This document shows positions 46,621 through 59,300 of a stretch of DNA of 64,000 nucleotides, one piece after another. This stretch comes from Siniperca chuatsi (lineage: Eukaryota > Chordata > Actinopteri > Centrarchiformes > Sinipercidae), in the NCBI RefSeq assembly GCF_020085105.1, contig NC_058043.1:15818167-15882166 (forward strand), given 5' to 3'. The translations under genes and the position numbers were made by a program. Position 1 is the stretch's first letter; every line of letters begins with the position of its first letter. The notes under the pieces were generated by a model. It saw only the letters and a list, made by a program, of their open reading frames with translations. It had not been told where the DNA came from and made no database searches.

Positions 46621-47879
46621 AAAATATTGATCAGTGCAGCTTTTAGTACTGTACGAACCATTTGCTCCATAGAAATTACCTGCTGTGCACTCTAAAAGGG
46701 TAAGTATCCTGAAATCAGTTGTGTGTCTTGTGTTAAAGAACAGCTTGAAAAGTTATATTTTTTATTTGAGAGGAGAATCATAGCTCTTTATATCCAAATC
46801 TATCCCTCTCACCTGCAGGACACAGATAACCAGCATTTTTCCATAAGCGCATTAGTTCCACTGGTGATGGATCCTGAGACTCACTGAATGAGATATTACC
46901 TGCCAGGAGTATTTTGGCACTTTGATGTCTGCCTCCAGTCTTCAGTTAATATCTGACTGTTTTCTCTCCTACTTCCTCTTGGGCCAAAATTCCTGTCTTC
47001 TGAGAGATTTAGTTGATCAGACCCCTACATCTCCTGACAGTTACCTCAGAATCTTCCAGTTGTTGCCGGTAATATCTAGCAGAGCCAGGGAGGAGATGGG
47101 AGGGAGGTGACTCACCCATCCATGTCCCTCTGATTGGAAACAGACATCTGGATGTTTGCACCTCTCGCAAAGTAGGAACAAGAGGAGCCAGACGCTGCAT
47201 GGTAGGGGTCATTCCACTCACATTTAATTTTCATTGTGTTACTGGCACAATTTACACACAAGCAGGCTTCAGCAACTCAATATTTTCAACTCACAACCTG
47301 ACTTTGCATTTCTGTGCTCTGCAAAGATTTTATCACATGCTCGTCTTGGTTGCCGGCAGGTCCCTAATAGTGCACAAGAAAGGAAAGGGGGAAAGGATTT
47401 TTTCTGCTGTTCACTGTATTCAATTAGATGAAAAAAGGACATGATTTTACCTCCACTGACCCTGCGCTGCCCTCTCCCATTCACCTTTGACAAGTAAAAG
47501 CAAAGTGCTTCTGTCCCACGAGCTGTTTGCACAAGTCTCAGTGTTCAGAAGACAGAGTGTCTTCTCCTCTAATTAGTATGAACAGCAGATTTTTCTTTCA
47601 CAAAATGTAACCTTCTGCTGCAGCTTATTTGAAGTCAAAGCAACACTTGTCTGAGGTGGTGTTGTGAAACCAGAAAAAAGCACTCATTTACCATTTGCCA
47701 CAAAAGCTTTACCTTTTATGGTAAATGAATGAGGTAGGACATAAACTGGTAAAATGGAAACACAAACTGGAATATTTGTGTAGTGGCTTGGTCCTGCTAC
47801 ATCCCATGGTTTAAAGATTTATATTTTATATGATGGACAGTTAATGACTGCAAAATGTAGCCTATGTTGTATTTTTTGT

Positions 47880-48528
47880 GGAAGTTCAACATTTTGAGAA
47901 ATACACTCTCTTTCTTTCTGAGAACTAGATGAGAAGAACCATACCACTCCAAATTTAGAGCTAGAGTCTGGAGGCAAGTAGCCTAGCTAGCATAAAGAGA
48001 GGAAAAAGCCTGAGGAAAATACACTACCAACACCTCTAAAGCTAACTAATTATATCTCAGTTGAATCTGTACACAAACAGAAATGTAAAAACAACAACTT
48101 GTGGTTTAATCGGGAGTTACTGTATGTGCTGGAACTATTTCTTGGCGCACAACAGCAGGGTGCAGTGACATCCCAGAGTGTTGTCTTCACAGTGAGGTTG
48201 CCGGGCAACCTGTGCTATAGACAGATATATATATATATAGTTCAACATAACATCTCCTAAAACCACAAGAAGTAATTTGTGTTTGTGTACAGATTCAACA
48301 AATGAGATACAACATATTAATTAGTGAGCATTAATTGATTTTTTTTACTTTGGAGAGAGCCAAGCTAGCTGTTTCTCTCTGCTTCTAGTCTTAATGCTAA
48401 GCTAGTCTAACCGCCTCCTGGCTCTAGCTCTGTATTTAATGCAGATGAGATTGTAGTGATCTTCTCATCTAACTCTCGGAAAGAAAGTGAATAAATATTT
48501 CTCAAATTGTTGAACCATTCCTTTAAAC
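47880..48528. mobile_element. Foldback (MITE-like) element, family A, full length
   Basis: Left arm: GGAAGTTCAACATTTTGAGA, AATACACTCTCTTTCTTTCT, AGATGAGAAGAACCATACC, GAGCTAGAGTC, TAGCATAAAG. Right arm: CTTAATGCTAAGC, CTCTAGCTCTG... as GGCTCTAGCTCTGTATTTAA, GATCTTCTCATCTAACTC, AATATTTCTCAAATTGTTGA, ACCATTCCTTTAAAC. The arms are inverted relative to each other. A short TA run lies inside at about 48229-48239. Confidence 0.85.
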
Positions 48529-48707
48529 TTGACATGAATGCTGATGTACTGGACAGAACAACTACTAGTTTGCTTTTACATTTGTTTGCTGATATGTAAT
48601 ATGTATGTAATGTATTAGACATTTAGACCAACGCCCAAAAAAACTAAAAAACAAGGCATATTCATTTCACCACAAAATGTTTCAAAGTACATCAAAGCTA
48701 AATTTGA

Positions 48708-48776
<69 letters not shown>

Positions 48777-48780
48777 TATT
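48708..48780. repeat. (ATT)n microsatellite
   Basis: About 23 uninterrupted ATT units. Confidence 0.97.
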
Positions 48781-51101
48781 GACAGTTGAACTAAGAAGGG
48801 CCTTTTGTTTTTGATTAAGCTGAAATATCTGTTTCAGTATGACACATCTCCATCCTAATAATTGAAAATGTACGGCTGACATTTTTTTCACTTGGTGGTA
48901 CCTGTCTGAAAATATTTCAGGATGGATGTGTCATTGTGCTTAACTGCTGGATCTTCTTTTATATTCCACCTTGTCTCTGTCTGGCTGAGATGTCCTTAAA
49001 AGCTGTTTGTTTAATTGAATCACTACCTGTCTTCTTGACTTTTCTCAATTCATCAGTACTAAAATAAAGTATTTTTTGCTGACTTGCCTGATTGAAATAA
49101 AGTTAAACAAACAGATAGACAACAGATGAAGACTTTCAGTACTGACAGCAGTTTTGTGTTAAGGCTGACCCAGTCAGCCAGTTAAGGAGAAAGGAGATGA
49201 AAGGAAACATATAGTGTTCAGGCATGTTCCTGTAGGGAATGTACCTGCAGAGCACAAAGACATGGTAACAAGACAAATGTTGGTAGCTGTTCCTGACCAT
49301 GAAAATCAGGTTGTGTTATTCTGACCACCCATAACACAATCTTGACAAGGGAATGTAACATTATACTCTTTAAAAAGTCTGCATTCCATTTCCAGGTCAT
49401 TCTGACCCATATTCAGCATTTCCCAGAAAAATGCAGGTTGTAATACTCACAGATTCAGGGATATAGAAAAAAGGGGAAATTACTAGACATAGCCAAGAAA
49501 GCCAATAGATATATACAATACATAGTATATGTTAATTACAGTAAATGAAAGGGGTCATCAAGGTAAACTATTCTGAGGAGTCTAATGCATTTCAGAAGCT
49601 ATCACAACACTTTATCTGAATCATGAAGTATTTTATAAAATATGGGCAAAGTTAGACAAATTCCCCTGTCAAACTAGTCAGTGTGGCAAATACACAAGAA
49701 CAAGAAACAGGGGACAGTTTGTAGCATAATGCAGCTGGCATAGAGTGCAAAAGATGCACACTGCAGATGCTGCATTTTGTTTGGATGTTCGACTGTTAGG
49801 TAGATGAAGTGTGACAGTGAGCATACAGGAAATGATTGATGTAAAAGTTTGTAACGTCTGAATGAATGTCACATTACATGGTTGGTCTGTGGTCAGCAAT
49901 TAGTTCAGCTCAGTTGAAACTATACGCTCTAAGGAAACCTAATGGTGTGGAAGATGGGCTGTGAAAACTTGCCGGGGGGGAGTTAGAGAACAGGTATTGG
50001 TATAGTAAAATAGCAATTCATGCATACAAAACAATCCCAAATTGCATAGAGTGTTTGGAAAATTGTTTGTTTCATTGCTCCACATTGTTTAAAGTACCTT
50101 AAATCTGTACTTCTTAATTTTCTGAATACAGCTTTAGTGAACTATGTCACACAGCAGCACATACTAAAAAAAAATAAATTGAAAGAGTCTCCAGGTGCTG
50201 CTCTGGCAATTTAGTTTGGAGACAAACTTAATCATTTCAGCTTCTTTCAACCCATGTGGGCGTGGATCACTTTTTCTTGTCAGGTTGAACTTGTTACACA
50301 TGCACTGATCAAACAGAAACATGGAGTTAATCACATTTATGACACTGAGATGACTCTGGGGTATTCGCACCAGTGAGTGAAGCAACTTGGACTGTGAGAA
50401 GGAATTCAAACTAGACCAGGTAACATGGATCGGTTCATTGCCTTACAGAAACATTAGATACAACAGCATAAAACAGTAATAGTTATGGTGAATATTTTAC
50501 TTTATGTATATGTTTGCTCAGTTATATGTTATACTTCAGTTATATTTCAGTTAGATGTTTCAAATAATGAAAAACAAATAATAGGGAATATGTGACTGAG
50601 AGACTATCAATATTTTCATTGTGGAACACAAGATGAACAATTTAGTTTTTTAGTTTAAATCCCAACATATGCTGTTTCATATTGGAATCGTATTATTGAA
50701 TACTAAGACTAAAAACTAATGTGGTACTGTGAGCCAGTTCAGTGCACATTACAGTCTTAAGTCTTAGCTGTCTGTTGACTTTGGATTAACATCTTATCAA
50801 TTGATTGCATGAGAAACAACCATTTAACACAGGCCAATAGATCAAGCGAGCAGCAACTGAAATCTGTAACTGCATGCCTTTGTCAAACAAATGCTCCAAC
50901 AAACACATGCCTACCTCTGACTAACACACCAACACTAAGCAGACCTGATCAAACCACGAACAGATTTGTTTTAAATGGAGGAAATGAGTCTGCATTAGCA
51001 ACGTTACCAAATTACATGGCTAAATATCATATGGAATTGTTTTGTTTTATCTTGTGCTAAGGACAAATTAAATGGATTACATTACTTGGCATTATCTAGG
51101 A
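48781..51101. other. Gene-free stretch
   Basis: No recognisable exon or element. Short frames such as 50809-51060 lack splice borders or family likeness. Confidence 0.45.
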
Positions 51102-51200
51102 CAGTGGTTCCCAACCTGAGGGTCGCAAGAAGAATCTGAGGGGTTGTGAGATGATTACTAGGAAATCATAAAAATAAACGTAAAAGTAAAATAAACAAGT
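51102..51200 (+). repeat. hAT-like element end, copy 1
   Basis: Starts CAGTGGTTCCCAACCTGAGG and GTCGCAAGAAG, AATCTGAGGGGTTGTGAGAT. The first bases are a hAT-type terminal repeat. An inverted relative lies at 52340-52414, so the pair could bound one 1.3 kb element or be two separate insertions. Confidence 0.6.
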
Positions 51201-52021
51201 CCCTATTCTTTTACTCATATGTGTATCATATCACTTATATCCTAATCCCCAATGGGGTTGAGGGGATGTATTGTTTGGAAATTCTGAGGGGATTGATAGA
51301 ACAATCCCCAACCTTGTGTTAGCTGCAACCCTGGTGGCCTTACTAATCATATCACAGCATTGATGAAAAGGCCTTTTGAGCTAGGAAGCCACAGCCAGAA
51401 AGCTGGGTGTTAGTCCACAGGTAGTCTGTTCCCTCTTGGCAGCCATTCAGGCCTCGAGCAAGGTCATAATGTGATTATATTCCCACTTTAATCTCAATAC
51501 ACACAACTAAATGAGTTAAACCTGGCTCTGAGAGCTGGCCATGGAAGACATAAAACAGTCAACCAGAATTACCTTGATCAGGATATGGAAAACAAAACAA
51601 GGCAGAGAAGACCATGTATGTGTATTTTGTATATTCACATTTATCTCTATATCATACATTATTTTAAAAAAAAATCTGAACTATGAATTTTAGCTGTAAA
51701 TAATCTGTAATAATCAACCAGTAATCAGTTCTTTCTCTCAGGGCATTGACCTCCACACCAGCAAGTCATCAACTTGAAATGATCAAAATATATGTGCGGC
51801 AGAGCATGGGGTGGGGGGTGAGGATGAAGGGCTACGTATGTGTGCTCACAAGCCTTACAGACTCAAAAACACACACAAGCATGAACTTGTTTAAAGAACA
51901 GTGGCTCAGGTGCTCTTGACATGTTGTGCATACTGTATTTCCTCAACAATGACGTATTGGTTCAAGACGTAAGGAAAAATAAACAGGTCTGTCTATACAG
52001 AACATTGAGAGGGACACTGCT

Positions 52022-52710
52022 GTCAACTTGAAGTACAAAATTATATTATTACCTTAAATTTACTCAAGCACTGTACTTAAGTACAATTTTGTGGTGCTTG
52101 AGTGTATTCTAATTTATACTTATAATTGTTCTTTTTACTTCACTACATTTGTTTGACAGCTATAGTCACTTCTAACCTTTCAAATTAAGATTTTACATAA
52201 AAACACGATGAGCTTATTGTGGGCCCCTTGCCATGTTTCTAATGTTTTTTTGAGTTGTTAGCAGTTCTACCAAACAGACATTTATCCTTTAAACTTCTAA
52301 GAGAAAAGTCCAAAAAATGAATACAAATTTGTGTAGCCAAACTTCTTGTTCTTCATGACCCATCAGATTTATTTTGTGACCCTTTGGACCTGACCCCGAG
52401 GTTGGGATCCACTGGACTAAACTACTTAATTGCATAAAATGTAGTTAAAACTATCTCCACCTCAATCAGCTACAACAGTAAATTACAACTCACACATTGT
52501 TGCATTAGTATTAACAATATAATGTACAATAATATATCCCCCACAGGTGCCACTTTTCTGCAAAACAAGTACTTTTACTTTGATACTTTAAGTATATTTT
52601 GCTGATAATATTTCTGTACATTTACTTAAGTAGGATTTAATGCTGTTTTACTACTAGTGTTTTTACATTGTTGTATTGGTAACTGAAGTAAAAGATTTGA
52701 GTACTTCTAA
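52022..52710. repeat. ACTTAAGTA-type dispersed repeat, copy 1
   Basis: Carries ACTGTACTTAAGTACAATTT, CTTTTTACTTCACTACATTT, AACAAGTACTTTTACTTTGA, TACATTTACTTAAGTAGGAT and AACTGAAGTAAAAGATTTGA, signature words of a very abundant fish repeat. The hAT-like end at 52340-52414 interrupts it. Copy 2 at 53030-53520 is in the opposite orientation. Confidence 0.7.
52340..52414 (-). repeat. hAT-like element end, copy 2 (inverted)
   Basis: On the minus strand: CAGTGGATCCCAACCTCGGG, GTCAGGTCCAAAGGGTCACA, AAATAAATCTGATGGGTCAT. It matches the 51102 end beyond the terminal repeat itself. Confidence 0.6.
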
Positions 52711-53029
52711 AACCACTGGAATACAAGCAGTGGCCTACTTTACAACATTAAGTGAATGTGTTTACAATAATAATTTTAGGCTCTGATGTGTTGTAAGGTG
52801 CTTTTTTCCTGGTATCATTCACTGAAGTTCTCAGAGTCCAATTTAAATACCAAAAAATAAAGAGATATTTTGAGTCAGCACTTTCATCACATGCTAAAGC
52901 ATTTGTCTCTCTGTGTTCGAGGATGACAATGCCTCCATCCACAGGGCACAAGTGGTAATTGAATGTCTTGACGAGTGTGTAAGCAATGTAAACAAAACAG
53001 TATATTATTATCAGGGAGAAGTACTAATA

Positions 53030-53520
53030 TCCTTTACTTAAGTTAAAGTCTAAAAATACTCCATTACAAGTCCAGCATTGAGATTTGTTGCTCAAGTAAA
53101 AGTACATTAGCATTGTCAGCAAATCATACTTAAAGTATCAAAAGTTCCTATTTAGCCTCTTACAGAGTTTTATATTATTACATTTATCATGTTGTAGGAA
53201 TTTTATTATTACAGCATTAAAGTGAAGCAACATTTTTATGTTGCAGTTGGCATGAATGAGTTAATTTGAACTACTTTATATACAGTTGGATTGTTAATTA
53301 AAAAAAACCCATTGTATTTTATTTGTTGACCATATTTTTTGTATGTAAAATTTGCAAAGCTGTCAGATAAATGTAGTTGAGTAAAAAGTAAAATACTTCT
53401 CTCTGAATTGTAGTGCGTAGAAGTAGAAAATAGCATAACGTGAAAATACTCAAGTTAAATACAAGTATGTCAAAACTGTACTTAAGTACATTATTTGAGT
53501 AAATGTACTTAGTTACTTTA
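53030..53520. repeat. ACTTAAGTA-type dispersed repeat, copy 2 (inverted)
   Basis: Contains CTTTACTTAAGTTAAAGTCT, TTGCTCAAGTAAAAGTACAT, TACTTAAAGTATCAAAAGTT, GTAGAAGTAGAAAATAGCAT, AAACTGTACTTAAGTACATT and ATTTGAGTAAATGTACTTAG, the other strand of the family seen at 52022-52710. Confidence 0.75.
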
Positions 53521-55377
53521 CACTATTATTATTATTATTATGTCACAGATGCCAGATCTTTATTCAGTGGGAGGTTGTGGCCACCTTGGGAGGCAACACC
53601 ATCAAAACACCAAATAATGACATTTCTTGTGGTAGCTGTGACCCTGCATTAAAGATCCAGACACATGTAAAATCTATGCTGATCTGCAGGCTGCTCATGG
53701 TGCATTTTATGTTGATATTTCCTTGATTTTTAACTGTTACCTGATCTAGAAGCATTCAATCTATGGTGACCAGTAGATGGCGCTGCAAAACAACTCTAGT
53801 TAGTGTATGTATGAGTGAGCTGTGCTGCGTGAAGTCAAACAGTCTTGTTCATGCAACTTTTCACCACGAATGTTTAGTGTAACAAGGACATTATATCTAA
53901 TTATAGGATAACAATTCAGAGTCACTATTCTCTGTATAGACACAATGTTGCATGCATTACCAATAAATATGGTGCACTGTCATAACTATCAATGACCACT
54001 GTTCATCCTCAGCCATTTCGATTCAGCTCTTTACATCTTTACTGAACGTCACAGGGCAATAAAACCAGAAGTTTCTGTAAGGTTTCATATATTTATTGTT
54101 TTGTTAATATTTGTGCAAGGATAAGAGTTACAAAAATCTACAGACTAGACATGATAATATATCCTGTTCCTATCATACAATGTTATTTATACAAGTATCC
54201 TTTAACATTATGTATATATATTCAATCAAATGTACCTATTACACTTTAAGATATATTGATCATCCTTATAAAGACAGACAACAAACACCACCAAGAGTAA
54301 ACAAGTTCATCTAAACACCCACACAGCCTGAACTGACCATGTGCAACCTAGACATTATGTAAGCGTCAATGATACTGATGTGCTTTATTATGTTTCTAGT
54401 ACAACTTCATCAAAATGAAAACACAGAACCTACAAATGCAGCACAGTTCCCTGTAGTGTTTATAAGTGCATTAGTCACTTGAGTTGTAGGAGAATTTACC
54501 TGTTTATTGAGGCAACACAGCTAATATTTTTATATAGAGAGATGACTATAGTATAAGAACATTTTACTGATTTTCATCTTTATTACTTTGTATTAGTTAT
54601 AGTGGTGGCATGTCTATAATGTCCACAATAATTGTCAATGTTCTCTGTGTAACTGTAGCCCTGCAGCCTGGTCTACTTCTGCCATAAACTGACCTATTCT
54701 GAGACTGATGAATGAAGGAAAAATATAGTTTTGGCTGAGATAAGGTTCATTGCTGAGGAAATGCAACAAAGAGAGGCAGAGTCTCAGGTTGTTGTTAACT
54801 GTGCTGCTGCACTGCTACCAGTTAACTTGCCGCTACCCAGTACGATGAAGGTCATACTGGCCACCGGCTGGCCAGACTGCAGCAGCAACACTTGCAATGA
54901 CAAAGCTGTTTGGGGTTATTTTTGTTTCAGTTGCTGACTAATGCAAACCAAAACCAAAACACTATCCTGCAGTGAGTTTTACTGTTTCTTTGGAACTTCT
55001 TATTCATCTTCTTGTGGGAATTTTTTTTGAGCATTTCAAGAGAAATGCTGGAGGATATTTCCATTTGTGTAGGATTTTTGTATAACTATAGCATTTTTAA
55101 ATTATTGTGATAAATTTGTTTGTAAAAAAAATTGCCAATCCCAGTGAAAATTGGTGCCCTTCTCAGTTTCCATGGGTTGGTTTGGTGTGGGGTGTGGAGG
55201 TGTAGCAAGCACTTGTTTTTTTTATACTTTTTTTATACTACCACTCAATGGTGCCAAAATCAGATTTATTTTACAATTAGTGGCCCTAATACAGATGTAT
55301 TTTCCTTGTAACCAACATCTTGTGACCATTAGAAGAATTACAACTTCATGCAATTCGACCCTGGTTTTGCCATTCAG
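53521..55377. other. Gene-free stretch
   Basis: No recognisable exon. The frame 54731-54937 has no family likeness. Poly-T and AT-rich runs are common. Confidence 0.45.
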
Positions 55378-55734
55378 CCATGGGCTGTGTCTAAAATCAC
55401 TCCCTCGTTCGCATAGTCATATCTCACTAGTTTACTCTGTAGTGAACAATACATTTATATTTCCCGACACTTATGAATCATTTTGCGTCATCACTAACAG
55501 GTGTGGCATCACACAACTGTTAATTTCACATCTATTAAATGGGACGCATTGCATTGGGGAATTGTTGGCAGAGAAGAGTTTACATGCCTTGCACACTACT
55601 TTTTTTACATTTATTTTCTATTTCTTCATATATACTGTAGATGTACATTTTTCAGTCATAATGTTAATAAAATGGTGGACAGTTAATATAGTGCACTACA
55701 TAGTAAATAGAGAGTGATTTAGACACAGCCATGG
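55378..55734. mobile_element. MITE with GGCTGTGTC terminal inverted repeats
   Basis: Left end CCATGGGCTGTGTCTAAAAT then CACTCCCT; right end AGAGTGATTTAGACACAGCC then ATGG, the reverse complement with few changes. About 357 bases with an AT-rich non-coding interior. The GGCTGTGTC-type end is widespread in fish. The long open frame 55151-55717 runs through it and is rejected as a gene. Confidence 0.85.
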
Positions 55735-56316
55735 TGTGTCTGCCTGTTGGTATATGCTGGCACTGTGGGACAGGCACTCTAAGGAAAGTTCAATATTAAT
55801 GGTGCACAAGGAGTTGAAGTTTTAATAGACTACAAAGACCACCAGCACAGACTGGATGTGTACATAATTAGTGGTGAAATATTCCCTTAAGTGTATCCTC
55901 ATAATGGAACATGAAACCAGATACAAAGTCCAAGCCCACAGCATTTTTGCAACCTGCAATAACATGCAATGTTTAATTGTCACATTTCAGTAAACAGAAG
56001 TATTTTCCAGTGCATCCCTTTTTTATCCAGCATGGCTATTCAGCATGGTTGCATTCTATAAAATTATTTTCATAGATTTAAATCCTATTTCTGTGTAATA
56101 TTGTAATACAGTACACCACCAACAAGTCAATGTGTGGGCACATAGTTCTCAGAAACCAGCAGTAGCCGCCCTACAATATACAAGATGAGTGGTAAATATT
56201 CATCACCAGGTGTCATTGTTTGTTTTGCTGTCAAAAAGAGGTGTAGGGGTGTGACGGTAATCACAATCACTTGGTATCCATGTTCTTCAACCACTCAACT
56301 TGCGACAGGACTGAAG
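55735..56316. other. Probable srgap3 3'UTR and flank
   Basis: Lies just downstream of the srgap3 stop on the minus strand. No coding frame. A weak ATTAAA on the minus strand lies near 55970; no AATAAA was found. Confidence 0.4.
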
Positions 56317-59300
56317 CTACATGTTACCTTGTTTGTCTGAGGATGAGGAGGAGGTGGACGGTGATGGGGAGGGAGGTTTGACAGGAAAGACCCTGTCAGT
56401 GGGTGTGATGCCTGGGCTGCCCAGACCAGAGGAACTAGAGCTGCTGGAGCGGTGTGGTCCCTGGCCCTGTCCAATCACAGGAGCAGGCCGGACGGGTCTG
56501 ACAGGCGGGGGCCTTAGAGGTGCATTGGGTCTACGTGCCGACAGAGCAGGTTTAAAAGTGGTCATGGTCTCGGAGGAGGAGCTGCTGCTGCTACGACGCT
56601 GGGCTGCATCTGGATCCCTGATCACCATGGTGTGTAGAGGGCTGCCAGGCGGATCCTGGGCTCCACTGGGGTGTTTGAGGGGCTCCAATGTGTCCAAAAC
56701 AACATCAGGGGCATGTTTGGCTACATTCTGTCGCTCCAGCTCACGCAACTCATGGAGAGCTGTATTCATTGTTTTCTCTATGTCCTGACAAACATGAGCA
56801 AAAGGAAAAAATTATGTTGACATTTAGAAATTTATATCAAACAATCAGGCAAGCAGTAACTAAAACCAAGGGTGTAAATTCAACTGGAGATGTGGGAGAT
56901 ATGTCCCCCTCACTTTTCCAAATCATATTGTTTGTTTGTTTTAGTGAAGATGCATGTACAATATTTATCTATTGAAGTATAAGGTATCTATCAAAAAACC
57001 AAAATGATTCTAGTGAATTAGTGAATTAATAGCAATTGTCATAGAATTTAATTTTTTTTTTTAGATTACAATTAATTTAAGAAGCTTGATAACCACTCTC
57101 ATGATATTTTTGTGTTTTGTGTTATTTTCTAGACTGATATAAATATGTAAAATTCATTCACACAATGTTTATGTTTTGTGTTTTGAAACCAAACCTACAC
57201 CCCTGACTAATATCAACATGCAGTGGCTGAGTCAATGGAGCTTTCACTGTATTTGTCTATTTCAAAGTCTGTTCAAGATTTAACACTCACCTCAGCAAGA
57301 GCTTCAGCCTCAAGGGCTTTGTGATCCCCTAAACTTGCATGGCGAGCGGTGCTGGGTGAAGACCGTTGAGAGTGGCTGTTGACAAAGGCCTTTCTGTCTG
57401 GGTGATTGCCCAGACTGCCAAATGTGGTGAGACGCCGCTTCTCTGGACTGTCTGTTGGGCCCCTGCTAACAGCTATTTTGTGTGGGCTGCAGGGCCGAGG
57501 CATAACCCTAGGGGGCTGGTCTGCAGCTCGGTTGGGGCTGTGACTATCAGCGCCGTTCCTGTGGCGTGGAACTGCAGCTCCATCTGATCGCACCCTCACC
57601 CTAAGAAAAATCACAGTTAAGACACTTTATCAGTTTGAATTTCTTGACTCTGAATACTTGCACAGAAATTTGTAATGCCTGTCTACACCATGTATACACT
57701 GTATGTATTGTGTGCATGCTCATGCCCCTTCTCATTACCTATGGCATATATCCAATGGAGTTTAAACTAATCCCACCTTCCCAGTGCTGCTCCAAAGCGG
57801 TGCTCAGGTGTGTGTTCGCAAGGAGATTGGTGGTCATTTCTGGTAGAAGCTCTTTCATCGTGGTGTGGTACACTGCTGGCCTCACTATCAGTCCTCTGAA
57901 TGTTATCTGAGAATGCATCATCCCTGATACAGACAGACAGAAGAGATTGATCTCAATTAATGGCTTCTGTCCTCAGGAAATGTTAATATTGGCTTTTTTG
58001 TAGAAGTTTAATCTCTCGAGCCGCACATAAGAATCCTTAACAATTACATTCTTGCCACAAACAAAACACAAAAATTAAAAATGGCATCAGCACAGTGAGC
58101 CTCATTACTTTTACAGACAATATTAAATCACTTATCAGTCCCTGGAAGCCACTGTTGGTAGTACATACATTACTCTTGGCTTTAATTTTGTTACCTGCTC
58201 TGTGATGCAAGAGTGGTTATCAGGCAAGAGGCCGAGCAGAAATTAAAGCTGCATTCGAGAAGTGACCTAAGTGCTCCTTCTTACAGCTCTACAGCTAATT
58301 GCTGATGGGGGGCCATTTGTTTTCATCACAACTAGTTGTGTCAAGACAGAAAAGCATTTTATTCATACTGATCCCTCTGAAGGTTTTATAAGGCCAAGCT
58401 TTTTGCTCATAACACAGCTTGCGAGGACAGTAAGAATAGAAACATGCATTTTGGGAAAATAGAGCAACATAAATAATGACCAAGGCCAAAATAGCTGTTG
58501 TCCTGCAGCAGAACCAAGGTACTGACTTCTTGACTAGATCACTTTTATGATGCTGTTTTATACTAAAACAATGTCTGTTCGATATAACTAAAATATTATT
58601 GTGGTAGTCTTTTTGTGGGCTTCACAGACCAAATGTATCTTACTCACATGTCTTGTACCACAATGTACTGATGTGGAATAAGCCCATCCACACCGTTATG
58701 TCGGCCCTCCCACCAGTCCTCAGAGGCTCGCAGGTAGAGTAACAGAGAGGCTCCTTTCTTGAAGGAAAGCTCTCTAGGACTTCGGCCCACATAGTCAAAC
58801 TTTGCTATGGCCTCGATCTGCTCCAACTCTGCAATACAAAGAATACAAAGTACAATACAAAGAAATGTGACAGAATCCAATTTGAGACTTCTTATTATTT
58901 CAGCTCATACAGGTATGGCTGCAGTCCTTACAGTGGTGACTCACCTTCATCACTAGTGTTGGGTCCGGTACCATTGTCTACCTCATCAAGAGCTCCTGGC
59001 TCACTGTGGGGGCTTTCACTGAATGAAGAAATATGGAGTCAAACAGTCAGAAACACAAAAGAACAGACCAGTATGATTTTAGTGTTTCTCAGTTGTTGAC
59101 AGCAAATTTTTTCGAAATTTCATCCCATTTTATTTTCAAATTCTTAAGCACAAAAACTAAATACAGAAAATGAAAACAAAACCCAAATCACCTGCCAAAT
59201 GAAATGTGAGATTCACAATTGAATTTTGCATCCAAATAATAAATGCACAGTAGAATATTTGTAAGACCCAACTGAACACCTAAATGGTATAAATATGGTT

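Noticed and set aside
54731-54937. 68-residue frame starting MAEIRFIAEEMQQREAESQ
   Set aside because: No splice borders, no family likeness, and the apparent start is not an ATG.
55151-55717. 188-residue open frame on the plus strand
   Set aside because: It has no ATG at its start, runs straight through a MITE with clear terminal inverted repeats (55378-55734), and has low-complexity hydrophobic composition.
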